A DNA stretch of 64,000 bases from Cercis canadensis (GCA_003255065.1 QAOA01008311.1:333976-397975), one strand, 5' to 3'. Shown: positions 1 through 12,410, counted from the stretch's first letter. Numbers and translations: made by a program. Notes: generated by a model not told the origin, from the sequence alone.

Positions 1-873
1 TGAGAGAGTCTGTGAGAAATATTACAATTTCAATCCTTTGCGCAGCTTACATTCTTCACTTTGACTGCATTTTCTCTCTCCTCTCTAGCGTTTCTCTCCT
101 CCCCTTCCATTTTTCCAGCCCTCCAAGTAGCTTTTTGGCGGCGTCAACTACCTTCAAGCTCCGTATATCTACTTTAGAGTTGAGGTAGGCATATTTCTAC
201 TAATTTGAATTTTATTTTTGGGTCCAATTTCTACACACTAGATTTTGATTTTGATTTATGATTTTTTGGATAAATTTTGTTAGGGCTTTTGTTGTATGAG
301 TTGTATAGAATAATGTAGCTATTTTTTTGGATTTTTCTAGGATGTTATATAATTTATTTGAATTGATTTTGATTACTGTTGGCTTAATTGATCTATGAGG
401 ACTTGATTTTGATTTCCATTATATATATTTGTGATTTTGGTTGGCTTAATTTCTATTTAATTGTTGGGTATTAAACTTGGTTTAATTTCTATTTTTTTTG
501 GCTTAATTTCTATTGAGTTGTTGTGTATTTAATTTGGCTTAATTGCTGGGTATTTTATCCTGTACAATTGTGTGAAAATTTAAATTCCTAGATTGTTATA
601 GTTTTAGAGGAGACTCTGTCAAATTTTTGATAGGGGTTTAGGTTTAAGGTGTGGGTTTAGCAGTTTAGATTTGGGGTTTAAGAGTTTAGGTTTTGTGTTT
701 AGGGGTTAGGAATTAGGGTTTAGAGTTTTGTGTTTAAGGTTTGGGATTTATGTTTTTAGGTTTACGATTTATGATTTAGGATTTAGGGATTAGGGTTTGT
801 TAATTTAGGGATTAATGATTTTATTGTACCAATTATTTCATTGGTTTTATTTAAATTATATGATAGATATCAG
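1..873. other. Non-coding stretch, leader-like then AT-rich
   Basis: The first about 180 bases are pyrimidine-rich (CTCTCTCC runs) and end in GTTGAG followed by GTAGGC, which could be an untranslated exon with a donor site. A T-rich, intron-like stretch follows. I see no start codon with an extended frame. The telomere-like block inside it is listed separately. A link to the broken coding remnant at 874 is possible but unproven. Confidence 0.25.
631..810 (+). repeat. Degenerate telomere-like TTTAGGG repeats
   Basis: About 180 bases are made of imperfect units such as GGGTTTAG, TTTAGGG and GGTTTAAGG. The plant telomere unit is TTTAGGG. The units are too diverged for a chromosome end. They resemble an old interstitial telomeric block or a telo-box-rich leader or intron. 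Confidence 0.6.
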
Positions 874-1304
874 TCGGCCGAGACGGTCATCTTTGACAGC
901 TAGGCCAACGTCTAGGAAGGACAAAGGCAAGGTTGTTGATCGCCCTTGTCTTTGTTTATGCCGATCCCGGGGTTGTCGCCCACTGCGACGTATAAGGGGT
1001 GCTCAGGAGCTAGCACCTTAGGCTTTGCATTGTTGGCCTCTAGAGGGTTGTCTCATGCGAGTCAATATATTTCAGACTCACCACATCTACGTCTTAGCTC
1101 CCGACTGGCTACTGGTCAATTGTTTATTGAGCCACACGAGAAGAAGGAGTAAGTTAATTGTAATACTTAAACATTTTTTTTAATATTTACTATTAATGAT
1201 TTCTAATACTTAACAATTAATTTTGTGTGTGCAGTTTTATGCATTTTAAGGAGCCCATGAACTACCTTTCGGCTATCTACAAGTTGAAATTTGAACAGCC
1301 TTAA
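874..1304 (+). pseudogene. Broken coding remnant with one well-formed intron, family unknown
   Basis: A GC-richer block follows a possible acceptor (ATATCAG at 873). It reads openly in one frame to about 940 (basic, serine/arginine-rich), then must shift frame to continue as a second open stretch that runs through a consensus GTAAGT donor at 1149. The acceptor TGTGTGCAG at 1234 rejoins it in phase to a short exon ending in TAA at 1302-1304. The spliced phase fit suggests a real former gene or a transposon-captured fragment. The internal frameshift suggests it is dead. I do not recognise the family. Confidence 0.3.
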
Positions 1305-1377
1305 AACATTTATGGTATATTTTGACTTTAAAATACGGTAACACCTATTCATTTTAAACTTTAATTCATAAAAAAAA

Positions 1378-1919
1378 GGCTTAATTGTAAATTTGGTATT
1401 CTTATTTTAATAACTAGAACATTTTGGTCATTCTTTGTTTAAAATATAAATGATTTAGTCATTCTATATTTATAAAATATGTAATTTTGGTCATTTTGTC
1501 ATTTCTCATGTCTAATTTAAGGTGTAAAGTTTTTTAATTCACAATCTTATCATTTAGATTGAAAAGTTACGTCTTGCGAATCTTCCTACAAAATTTTAAC
1601 TCAATCCAACAGTGGGACTTAGCCTAAAATATAAAAACTAGAAATTTTCATCTAATCGCGGATTTAGATTTATTCACCATTAAATCAAGTTAAAATTTTA
1701 TGGAGAAGTTCACAAGATATAACTCTTTAATTTGAACGGTGAGATCTTGAATCAAAAAATTTTACACTATGAAATAGATCTAAGAAATTTTAACTTAAAG
1801 ACAAAGGAATAAAATTACACATTTTATGAATATAGAATGACTAAATTGTTCATTTTTAAACAAGAGAGATCAAAAAGTTTAAGTTGTTAAAATAAAAAGA
1901 CCAAAATTACAATTAAGCC
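1378..1919. mobile_element. Long-TIR foldback/MULE-like non-autonomous element
   Basis: The left end GGCTTAATTGTAA is matched in inverted orientation at the right end by TTACAATTAAGCC. The inverted arms continue inward for more than 100 bases with mismatches (for example the TTTGGTCATT/AATGACTAAA pairs). There is no coding capacity. Long imperfect inverted arms with a GGCTTAATTG terminus recur in plant genomes as MULE-type non-autonomous elements. An N at 1948 lies just outside. Confidence 0.55.
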
Positions 1920-2596
1920 AAAAACAAATATCTCATTAAAAGCATTANTAAAAATATAAAATAATTTATGGTAGAGTGATACTAAGATCATTCTTAAAAC
2001 TTGTGGGATTACGTATTTAAATCTAGAATCATAACAAAGTACCAAAAAAAATATAAAATTTAGTTGAAAATATGGAGGACGAGGATTCTAACTTGCGACC
2101 TCAATCTTATTGGGAGTTTCCTAGATTAATTATACTATATGTATTTGTTTTTTTTTTTTTTTTTNATAATGTAAAGAGTTTTATATTGAAATTAGATCAA
2201 ATATAATCTTTGTTTTGTTGAATATATATCTTTTAATTTTTTTGTCACTTTATCTATTAAATTTTTTTTTCATCTTGGAATATTAAGAGAATGACCAATC
2301 TAGCATGAAACTTAAATCTTATGAAAAATTATGACAACCAATTATTTTGTGTATATCTTTTGTTATAACTTGTAACTAATCAATTGATTGGAAAGAATGT
2401 CGGCAAGTATGTAGTATAACTGGTGATAATCTTTGATTTCTTACTTTTCGTTGGGTGCATAGTACTTTTTAGTTGTTTGTATTTTTTATATTATCACTCT
2501 TAAAATGTGTTGTTTGTTTGTATGTTATTTTTGTCGAATTGTTGCTATTGTTCTAGACTTTATCTTTGGAAAAATTCAATCGTGACATACTTTTCA
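1920..2596. other. AT-rich intergenic stretch
   Basis: AT-rich sequence with a poly-T run interrupted by a single N at 2165. No open frame, splice pattern or repeat structure was recognised. Confidence 0.4.
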
Positions 2597-2597
2597 C

Positions 2598-2734
2598 ATA
2601 CAGATAGTAGTAGCTAGAAATATATTCACACCTAGATGACTCATACAGATCGTAGTAGCTAGAAATATATTCACACCTAGATGACTCAGACATATCGTAG
2701 TAGCTAGAAATATATTCACACCTAGATGATTCAT
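2598..2734 (+). repeat. 45-bp tandem repeat, three copies
   Basis: The motif TAGCTAGAAATATATTCAC begins at about 2611, 2656 and 2701, giving an exact 45-bp period over three units. A degraded partial fourth unit follows near 2770. The copies differ by only a few bases, mainly in the CATACAGAT segment. Confidence 0.85.
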
Positions 2735-3977
2735 AATAATGGATTTTTTAGTTTTACAACTACACATTTATTCACACCTAGACATATTATCATACTCGAT
2801 TTGGACCTATCTAAACTTCAACTACACTTATTTTGATGGCTCAAATTTTTTATGTTTCACAACTTACATTGTACGTATGCAAATATTAGTTTTCTACCTT
2901 CTTCTAAACGTCATAGCTGAAAAGTTTGAATTTTAAGATTGTCTACTAATTAATGACCTGAATGCTCAACATTAGACTATAGTTTAATGTCTTCACACAT
3001 CACAGTGGTTGACTAAAGCGAGAGACGGCATCCATATTTTAATATAAATTTTATTGCCAAATTAAGTTTTGTAGAGGATAGGAATTCCTAGCACAAAGCC
3101 TTTTTTCTGTGACACATGCATGAGAGAAACAAGAATGATATTAAGATGAGGAGGGCTACTTGCACAATTGTGAATATATGCACACCTTTTGATACACATA
3201 CTAATGATAATATATACAAGCCCACATATAGTATAATTGGTTCAATGATCACTTATAAATGTTGAAATTCTTGTTCAAATTTTCATATCAAAATTTAGCT
3301 CTTTATAGTTAATGGCAAAAAAAAGAAAAAGAAAGTAATTTTCTTTGAATTTGTTACACTCAAATTCTATCAATTATTTTAAAATCGTTATAACGATACT
3401 AAAATTAAGAATTGATTTTAGCTTGAATTCCAAATAATAAGTGGAAGTAGCATTATCTAACTTTTAGTGGAAGTAACATTGTAAACTCCTTAATTTACAT
3501 ATAGATATTATTCGCAAATAACAATATTTTAAAACTTTGAAAGCTTTATTTTATTTTTTTTGGTTACGTAATGCACAAGTAAAAAGAGAGAGGAATAAAT
3601 GATAAAAATAAAACTCATAATATCAATCTTTCAATTTTTGTGATTAAAAGATGTATCAATAGACGCAGTAATCATTATGAAAGCTATTTCTTTGTTTAGT
3701 TACTATCCAATATTGTGGACGAAGAGTGGACAAGTTAGCTTAACTTGTTCTGTGGTGGAAAGGCAAGAGAGAGATAGAGAGATAGAGAGGTATGTTATTT
3801 TTGTTGGGAAATTCTGTGATCCTAAATTTTACTGGGAAGTGGTCCATTTGGACAATTCCGCGCCCACTTCTCAGTCTCACAGCTAGACATGCGATAAAAT
3901 AATGCATATACAGGCCACTTATTCAATGTCAGTGGCGGCTATTTAACTAGAATACATGCCTTGTCGATTAATTATGA
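2735..3977. other. AT-rich intergenic stretch
   Basis: No gene recognised. It contains a short GAGAGATA-rich microsatellite near 3767-3789. Confidence 0.35.
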
Positions 3978-4004
3978 CTAGTTTCAAGTCCGTACGATGC
4001 ACGG
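3978..4004 (-). mobile_element. Helitron 3' terminus
   Basis: On the minus strand a short hairpin (CCGTGCATCGTACGG) is followed after about 9 bases by CTAG and then T. This is the usual Helitron 3' end: hairpin, short spacer, CTAG, insertion before T. The rest of the element (towards higher coordinates) has no recognisable 5' end. Confidence 0.5.
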
Positions 4005-4305
4005 TTTATATCTGTATAAAGAGAAAAGAAATAAAAATAATAATAATAAGAGTTAAAATAGTATAATAATTATAAATAATTTTACTTGTAAAACAAAATT
4101 TCTTGTATATATAATGATAAATTTAAATTGTTTACACAAGATAAAAGAATTCCGTAAACTAGTATAGCTAGTTAATATTGGAAAGGTATCATAATGCCAT
4201 ATTTAGAAGATTTTTAAGAAAGAGGAATTAATAGAAAGGAAAAAAAAATTCAATTCCACTCTTACCCTTTTCCTCCAAATTGAGTGGAGCTAGAACATCT
4301 TTATA

Positions 4306-7300
4306 TTATATCTGCCAATTTAGTCATTCATCTTTATTCGTTAGTGAGATTTGATAAAATTTGCCATGTGACACATTAGGTGCTGATGTGGCCGTTAGTT
4401 GGTGACTTGGCAAGTTGACATGGCATTTGGGTTGATTGCTAGTATGACACACATAAAACGGAACCGTTTTACTAAGAGAATAAAACATGTCATCCTCACC
4501 CATACGACGTTGTATTGTGAAGAGTAAGAATTGAAGATAGATTCGCGACATGAACGAGGGATTCTTCTGCAAATCCCAAATCACCATTAGAGTTTCAAAG
4601 GAGACAAAGAATTTGAGAAAGGAAAAGAGAATTTATGCAATTCAGAAATTGGAACCCTAAGCCCTAAATTGCAAAATCTCTTTCTCACTCTCTCAATCAC
4701 TAAAATCAGAGTATGGAAGGAGACAAACTAGTGGAAGAAAGGAAAACGTAGGTCGTGTGTAATTCATTATGTTGATAACGGATCCTTCATCATCTAACAA
4801 GTGAGTTTTTCCAAACTCCTATTTGTCTCCATCTAAAATGAGGCGTTGTTTAATTTCCTGTTGCCTTTGTAATGGTATATATTGTGAGAGTTATTTTTCT
4901 TTGGTAGATTCTCAAATTTTCTCCTAGTTTGCAGATAATCTTTTTATTCACATTCACTAAATACATTAACAATGTGCTTATTATAGGTGAAAATTCCTTC
5001 TCTGTTCTTTCTTTTTTTGTTTGTACTAAATTTTTGTTATCTTGTTACCTTTTTATACTAAATTTTTGTTTCATGTTCTGATTTTTCTCTCTGTAATTTA
5101 TATTTATGGTATGCAAGTTGCTACTGTCTTATGAAACTAGCATAGAGGGATTGGGGTTTGATTTTCCTACTGCTTTATGAATCAACATATCTAAGAGAAC
5201 ATAGAGATAGTTTTCCATTTGAGTGTTTTGCTTCAAACTTTCTCTAATAGTCCATGTCCATATGATATTTCATTAAATAAGTCAATTATTTGTATTATTT
5301 GACATTCAATTGGGTGCTAACTTCATTCAGTTTAATTGTTCTTCAAGTTAGTGATTTGTGAAAATTTTCAAATAATTGCTGGCTTTTTTGTCACAATTTG
5401 GATTGCTGCTGTACTTTTCAAGTCCAATAATATTCTACTTGAGCCAAAGGTGGAAAAATGTCTTATGTGTTCTTGCTTTTTTTGTTTGTACTAAATTATT
5501 TTTACCTTGTTACCTTTGATACTAAATTTCTTGTTTCATGTTCTTCATATTCTCCCTGTAATTTATATTTCTGCTCTACAAGTTGCTATTGTCTTATGAA
5601 ACTAGCATAGAGGGATTGGGGTTTGATTCTCCTACTGCTTTATGAATCAACATATCTAAGAGAACATAGAGACAATTTGCCATTTGCTTGTTTTGCTCCA
5701 AACTTTCTCTAATAGCCCATGTCCATATGATATTTCGTTAAATAAGTCAATTAATCTATCTATAATTTGACGTTCAATTGGGAAAATGCCTTCTATCTTA
5801 TTTATTTTTTTTGTTTCTACTAAACAACACACTTAAAAGGTGGGAAAAGAAAAAGCTAAAGTAAAATCCAATAAAAATATATTGTCTAGAGGACTAAAAT
5901 CCTGAACATACTCAAATAGTAGATTGAATACAAGGAAACTATTATAATGGTGTCTATAAAGATTTTTGAAAAGATGAACTATGTACCTAGTATATGTTGG
6001 TGTGCGTTTTTCTTGACATGTACTGTTTATCCAGATCAATCTTTGTTTGGTCAAGCCATGTTTTGTCCTCATTGGTTATCTATTCTACTTCATTCTCCTT
6101 AGTGGTTTTTGTCTCAGTTAATCTGATTCTAACTAGCAGCTCCCTTTGGTGTTTCAAGCATTTGCTTTTTCTCTTTAGTATTTTTCCTCGACTTGGTGAC
6201 ATGGAATGCTATGATTGCAGGTTACATTGAAATGTCCTTTTTAATGCACTTGTATTTATATAAATGAAATGTAAAGGGGAACCACTCTTTCTTTTACACT
6301 CTAATTGAGTTGCAGGAATAGTTAGGACATGCAAAGTTCTACACTATATTACGTGTGTTGGTGATATAACCTAACTTGAAATTGTTTATCCTGATAATTA
6401 CTAATTTATGAAATGATAAAGTACTGAAAACTTACAAACTAATTGTGATTTTCACATGTATTCTGCTTTTCTATATTTGGTTCATATTGATGCCATGAAT
6501 AGATCAACTGCTTTTAAATTTTAGTTAAACTTACTTAAACTTTTTCATTGGGTTCATATTCCCTATATTCCTACACCTAGATACACAAGCCCCATTCTCC
6601 CTAAGTTTATCCTCTTTTATGGGGTAGAGATGGTATGAAGACAAATCTAGAGTCATGCCAAATAAAACTTGTCACTAACTCACAATTCAACATTTTAAGT
6701 GTCAATAAAACTTAAAAATTACTATATATGGAACTATAAAATAAGTTTAAAATTTTAAGTGTGGAAATGTCACTAACTGACAATTCAAGATTCTATTTAC
6801 TCTTTTTTTTTTTTTTATAAATTGTATTTAAGATTAAGTATAGGCTGAAACTTTGCCAGCAAATTTATTTTCAAAATCCTGCCAGCAAGGACATGTTATA
6901 CACATTGCATCTTCCCCAATTATATGAGGTTCTCATTAAAGCTCTAACTCAGTCACTTGAGACAAATTAAAATTTATTAATTTTTTTAATAACTACATTT
7001 AGACATAGTACATAAATTCTTTAAACACATAAGGAAGCAATTGCAATGCAAGGACTATTTAACATGCCTCTCATCCCTCTTTTTCTATCCTTTTTGGTTG
7101 ATTTACAGCTATTGGTATTACTACAAATTTTCAGACTACCCAACTGGCAAGAATCATGGTTCTCTTGGTTATACCACCTATGATAATGCAGATCTCAAAT
7201 ATTTTCAATTTCTCTACTCATCATTATCTTTTTAACAATTTTTTACTTGGCTTACCAAGTTTCTCATCCAATACTTTCTATAAGCATTTAGATTATTATT

Positions 7301-8140
7301 CGAAATCACTTTCTCTAATTGTTCTAAGCAAGCAATATACATTCAAGTAACAGGGGACCTGTTGGACTTATTATCATCAACATTCCCATAGAAACACAAT
7401 ACGATAACCACTGTCCCACCACAACAATAAAATATGCACTATTTTCTCAACCCATGTGAACCCCTGGACCACCATATAAAGTTGTGCATAACCACGCTAT
7501 CACAGAAAATTTAATTTTCATGCTTGAAGCACTTGACAGTGAACAACACATCCTTTTAGATGGAGACATATAAGAGTTAGGAAAATCTCACCTGTTAGAG
7601 CACGAAGGATCCGTTATTGACAGACTTCTCTATGCTTTCTTCCACTGGTTTATCTCTTTCGATACTCTGCTCCTACTGATTAAGAGAGTGAGAAAGGGAT
7701 TTCACAAGGCTTAAGGCTTTTTCTTTGTGAATTACATAATGCTTGCCATCATCAGCACTTCGGATTTCAACTGATTGCCACTGTGAGCAAAGGGACTTCA
7801 GTGCTTTGGGGCTTAGGGTTCCAATTTGAGATTTGCATAATCCCTCGTTCACGTCGCGAATCTATTTTCAATTCTTACTCTTCACAATACGACATCGTAT
7901 GGGTGAGGATGACACGTTTTCTTCTCTTAGTAAAACGACATCGTTTTACGTGTGCCACACCAATAACCAGCCCAAATGTCATGTCAACTTGCCAACTCAC
8001 CAACTAATGCCCACATCAACACTTAACGTGCCACGTGAAAAATTCTATCAAACCTCACTAACGGACCTAGATGGAAGACTAAATTGGCAGACAAAATATA
8101 AATTTGAGGACTCAATTGGCACCAAAAATAAATGAAGGAC
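4306..8140. mobile_element. Long-TIR Mutator-like element without transposase
   Basis: Left (about 4306-4811) and right (about 7600-8107) regions are inverted copies of each other. Both carry TGCCAATTTAGTC, the TTCGCGAC/GTCGCGAA block and a CATACGAC/GTCGTATG block. Each arm reads inward into the same exon-like end (GATCCTTC...TCTAACA) followed by a GTGAG donor, so the arms look like promoter/5' leader units facing each other, as in MuDR-type elements. The interior has no transposase frame, so it is non-autonomous and may hold captured host sequence (for example an exon-like piece near 7108-7190 flanked by AG and GT-like sites). Open frames in the arms are repeats of each other, not genes. Confidence 0.7.
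5001..5782 (+). repeat. About 315-bp direct duplication inside the MULE
   Basis: 5001-5314 and 5467-5782 are the same sequence with scattered substitutions. A long shared core includes CTAGCATAGAGGGATTGGGG. The copies are separated by about 150 bases. The divergence implies an old internal duplication. Confidence 0.8.
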
Positions 8141-8440
8141 TAAAGTGTTAATAAAAGTATTTTTTAAGGACCAAAAATGGGTTTTACTCTTAAAAAATTC
8201 TAACCAACCCCTTAATTTCTTTTTCAAAATCCAAAACATAAAGACTATATTAGAAATATGCTTTTATAACTTATCAATTTTTCTCTATATTCACTTTAAT
8301 TAACTCCCAAATAAGAGGAAGATAATTCTCCTTCCTTTCTTAATTAAACATCCAAACAAAGGGAAGGTAACTCTCCTTCTTTTTCTCCATTTCCTTTCCT
8401 TTATATAACTGTTCAATCCCGTTGCCTTCAAACCCCAAAA

Positions 8441-8555
8441 ATAGCATAAAATGCTTTTCTTTTTCTTTTTCCTTTTACATGCATTAGACTTATTCTTNAT
8501 AGCATAAAATGCTTTTCTTTTTCTTTTTCCTTTTACATGCAGTAGACTTATTCTT
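8441..8555 (+). repeat. 57-bp duplication around a single N (assembly join)
   Basis: 8441-8497 and 8499-8555 are identical apart from one base (GCATTAG against GCAGTAG), with a single N between them at 8498. The pattern fits two overlapping contig ends or haplotypes placed side by side. Confidence 0.8.
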
Positions 8556-9134
8556 AATTAATTATTAACACATAATTAGAGCATGGGAGGGATATTCTGT
8601 ACTAAAGATCAAATCTCATTAATGTTAAATAGAGTGAGATTAGGAAAAAATGGGCTACCTTTATGGGATTTATAAAAGGAGATAACTACTCTTTCTCGTA
8701 AATGATTAAAAACTACAGAACATTATTACCATATATGGAATATTTTCTTTAAGGCTCTCATCAAACAATGCCTTAATGATCAAATTAGCTTTTCAGCAAA
8801 CGGCACTATTTTGATAGAATTGAATAAGGGTTAAGAAAATAATTCCAAAAATTAATTCAAAAGGAAATACTAGATTTCACCAAAAAAAGAGTAAATTAAT
8901 ACTACATAATTAATATATTTTTAAATTATAAAATTAATATTATCTAGAAAAATATATAATAGTTAATAATAGGGAAAATATTTATTTTTTTTAACTATTG
9001 CTCTTAAACGAAAAATATAATTGATATAATAATCTAAATGCTAGCCATATATGAGTTTAACTCAACCAAGTATTTTATCTTAAGAATGACTAGAATTGAA
9101 GCTAGGTTGAAGCTAAGATAATATTTTAGGAAGT

Positions 9135-9373
9135 TGTTATTTTCACATCCGATTTTGCTAATGTCACACCTTATTTAATGTTTAAATATAATATAGACTA
9201 ATTTACTCTCATTTAATATAGAAATTTTTTAGTCAATTGTAAAAACTCTCATTTAATATAGAAAGTTTCATCAAAGTTAAAAACTTTTTATATTAATTGA
9301 GAATAATATAGTCTACATCATATTTAAACATTAAATAATGTATAACAACAAAATAAGGTGTAAAAATAATAGC
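9135..9373. mobile_element. MITE family A, copy 1
   Basis: Inverted arms of roughly 70 bases begin GTTATTTTCAC and end GTGTAAAAATAAT. Both carry TTATTTAATGTTTAAATAT or its complement. A second family member lies at 20522-20768. No coding capacity. Confidence 0.65.
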
Positions 9374-9768
9374 TCTCTATTTGTACCATAAAACCAGAAC
9401 AATTGGTGATATTAATTAACTTAAATAAGGGATAAGGATATTGTTTTTTTAACATAAAGAGTCTTAACTTTTGTGGTAGTATCATTTAAAAATTTAGATT
9501 CGATGTGCCATGAAAAGAGAAAGGACAATTAATGAATCACAAGGGGAATAAATCCTTGAGAGCATATATATATGGGGAATGCTCCAGCTCCTATTTGGGC
9601 TAAAAAGCTATTATGTAGATGCATGCATAATTATTGCAAAAAATTATTCTAATAGTAAAAGCAAACAAATGAGCAGTCTGCAGACTCACCCCCCACCACC
9701 AACAAACAATGCACTTGACCTTAAAGTAGCTCGAGTTCAGATGGTTGGTAGAGTCACTGCACTTCCCC

Positions 9769-10409
9769 GGCCTTTTGACCAAATTAAGGTAGTACACAAT
9801 CTTATTTACCAATCTAGGTACTTTTTAACATAATTACAGGAATAATGCAATTTTTTAAAATTGGAAAAAAAAAAAAAGCTGATGTGGGAGGGCCCACCGG
9901 ACATGCCATTAGGCTAGTGAAGTTTCTTCAAGGGACATGCCATAGGCTGTGGAGTTTCTCACGGGCGGGCCAACCGGACATGCCATTAGGCTAGTGGAGT
10001 TTCTTCAAGGGACATGCCATTTGGCTGACGGCATGTCTCCAAAGGACATGTCATTTCTCTAATGGCACGTCTCCAAGGGACATGCCACAGCTCTAACGGC
10101 ACGTCCGTTTTGTCTTCCTCCGGCCTCTGCTCTCATGTGGGTCCTAGCTATGCCAAATGGCATCAGCACAGTCAGCAGCTGACACACGCAATAGGTGAAT
10201 GGGACAAAAGCAGACACACTGTGGGGCCCACGGCGTGTCCTGTTGTGACGTGCTGCGTGGCCACTGGCGTGTCCGGTGGACCCCGCGCACATCATCTTTT
10301 TTTTTTTATTTTCCAATTTTAAAAAATTACATTATTCCTGTAATTATGTTAAAAAATATCCTAGATTGGTAAATAAGATTGTGCACTACCTTAATTTGGT
10401 CAAAAGGCC
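9769..10409. mobile_element. 641-bp MULE-like element with 10-bp target duplication
   Basis: Terminal inverted repeats of about 110 bases start GGCCTTTTGACCAAATTAAG and end with the complement. The element is flanked on both sides by GCACTTCCCC (9759-9768 and 10410-10419), a 10-bp target-site duplication close to the 9 bp usual for Mutator-like elements. The interior (about 9880-10290) is strikingly GC-rich and built from short GGACATGCCAT-type subrepeats, each with CTAGTGGAGTTTC-like companions. Open frames on both strands there reflect base composition, not genes. Confidence 0.85.
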
Positions 10410-10594
10410 GCACTTCCCCCCGTAAAATAATAATAAAAGTATAGTCTTATTATATGCACATGTGTACGATTGAAATTCAATAAATATGTCACACAAGTCA
10501 ATTTAAACTTTATTATTTTAGTTAAATCTTGAATGTATAGTGCGTCACTGTATCTTGTCACATGACTATTTTAATGTCACTGTATTTGGCCCGG

Positions 10595-10667
10595 TGATAA
10601 TTTTTTAATGTGTCACTGTAATATAAATATNTGATAATTTTTTAATGTGTCACTCTAATATAAATAT
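10595..10667 (+). repeat. 36-bp duplication around a single N (assembly join)
   Basis: 10595-10630 and 10632-10667 match except for one base (CACTG against CACTC), separated by a single N at 10631. Confidence 0.8.
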
Positions 10668-11367
10668 AAGAATAATATAAAATAAGTGTGAGAGTAATAA
10701 TATTTATAAAACTAGTATTAGTCAAGAATACTAATAGTAGTAATAAGGGTTTTGCTGGTAACCCTAAATTGAATCATAAAAATAGATTTATTCTCTGGAA
10801 ATATATGTAAATTGTTTTGGTTGTCTTTTATTAGAATGAAGAAGGCAATAGATGAATATTATGAAGGGTACTGTTGCGACTTGTATAATTTTATATTAGC
10901 ATTGACTACGGCCTTTAGCTTGAGTGTTCCCAGCCCAATCCATTAAGCTATATGCTTTTCCTTGTTACAAAAAATAAAAATAAAACTTTATATTAGCATT
11001 AAGAATACCTAAAAATAAATTTTAAAATGCAACAATGCTTATTATTATAGGATTCGGATAATCTAATTGAATACTCCTTGGTTTTAGGGCACTAGTTAGT
11101 AGGACCTTTAGAAAATTAATGCAAAAGTGGCAGCATCAATTTTAGGTGACTTAAGATAAAACTTACATAAGTTAATGAGTTATTAAAGTTTTGAACACCA
11201 CAATTAATGTTTTAATTTTTGCATTAATTTTTTAAGTGGTATTAATCTTAGCCGTTGATGTAAAAACATAGTTAAAAAATAAACAAGATTAAGATATTTT
11301 TACATAAATTATTATTATGCTTCTATGTCACATACTTGATATTGTGTTACAATGACACTTTTCTTTA

Positions 11368-11840
11368 GGCTCTGTTTAGGAGTTTGAAGTGAGGGGAAAA
11401 AAAAAGGAGATGAGAGGAAAGAGAGGGAAAGGAAGGGAAGGGAAATGGAGAAGTTTTTCTCATTTTTGTTTGAATGATTAAAATAAACAAAAGGAGAGGA
11501 AAGGAAATGAAAGAAATAAAAATTTATAATTTTATAAATTTATCCTTTATTTATAAAGCAAATATATTTTATATAAAATTTAATAATGTTATCTAAATAG
11601 TGTTTGAAAAAGAATTTGAAAAAATAAATAGAGGTATAATAGTAAACTACTCATCTTTTTTTTCAAAACCCCACAAATTGGAAGAACACAAAAGTGAAGA
11701 CAAAAAAGGAATGTGAGAGTTAGAGGTTACCACTTGGTTTCATTTCCTTTTTTAATCTTGAACTCCCAAACAAGGAGATTGACACATTTACTCATTTCTT
11801 TTCCTCTCATTTCCCTTAATTTTAACTCCCAAACAAACCC
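11368..11840. mobile_element. PIF/Harbinger-like (Tourist-type) element, copy 1
   Basis: The left end GGCTCTGTTTAGGAGTT and right end AACTCCCAAACAAACCC are imperfect inverted repeats. The trinucleotide TTA flanks both sides (11365-11367 and 11841-11843), the 3-bp duplication expected of PIF/Harbinger. The GAGAGGAAAG-rich and CTTTCCTCTC-rich subterminal zones also pair. It is related to the element at 39523-40339. Confidence 0.75.
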
Positions 11841-11925
11841 TTAAAGAATCAAGCTANTACTCATTTCTTTTCCTCTCATTTCCCTTAATTTTAACTCCCA
11901 AACAAACCCTTAAAAAATCAAGCTA
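11789..11925 (+). repeat. 68-bp duplication around a single N (assembly join)
   Basis: 11789-11856 and 11858-11925 are the same sequence, covering the right end of the adjacent PIF-like element, with one N at 11857 and one mismatch (AAAGAAT/AAAAAAT). Confidence 0.8.
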
Positions 11926-12378
11926 ACCAATGCCTACGGAGCATTTAATACCCCTAGAAATTATTCACCATCAAACTATATTTAATCAATTTCAAAGTTT
12001 TTCTTCGCTTATCATTAATGTTACTTTCTTTGTATTTGAGGACCAAAATGCCCATGATTTGAAACACATGTAGTCTTTTAATTTTCATGGCCCACCCGGC
12101 CATTTTTTTTTATTAAAAAAGCTAATTTCTTTCTTTTTAAACCAAAATCCATATATTTTGTATTCATATTTTCTTTTTATTTATCAAAACATCAAATTTT
12201 TTTTATGCAACTTATCAAACATTAATTGAACTTCAACTAGTGCCCTGAGGACACTGTTTAGCAAAAGTCTTTTTTTTTTTTAAGAAAAAAAAACTTTAAA
12301 ATTTGTATTAATAATTCAGCATTTATCAATGAGACAAGGACGCTGAGGTTAAACTAAAAAAAGGCACTCCAGTGTGGA

Positions 12379-12406
<28 letters not shown>
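12379..12406. repeat. (AT)n microsatellite
   Basis: About fourteen AT units in a row. Confidence 0.95.

Positions 12407-12410
<4 letters not shown>

Noticed and set aside
2598-2734. CRISPR-like array from the 45-bp tandem units
   Set aside because: Units are contiguous with no unique spacers, and the genome is a plant.
4324-8135. Homologous open frames at 4324-4587 (-) and 7833-8135 (+)
   Set aside because: They are the two inverted arms of the same MULE, not a gene family.
10059-10322. Overlapping open frames of 85-86 codons on both strands
   Set aside because: They lie wholly inside the GC-rich subrepeats of the MULE at 9769-10409. Openness on both strands follows from composition; no family resemblance.
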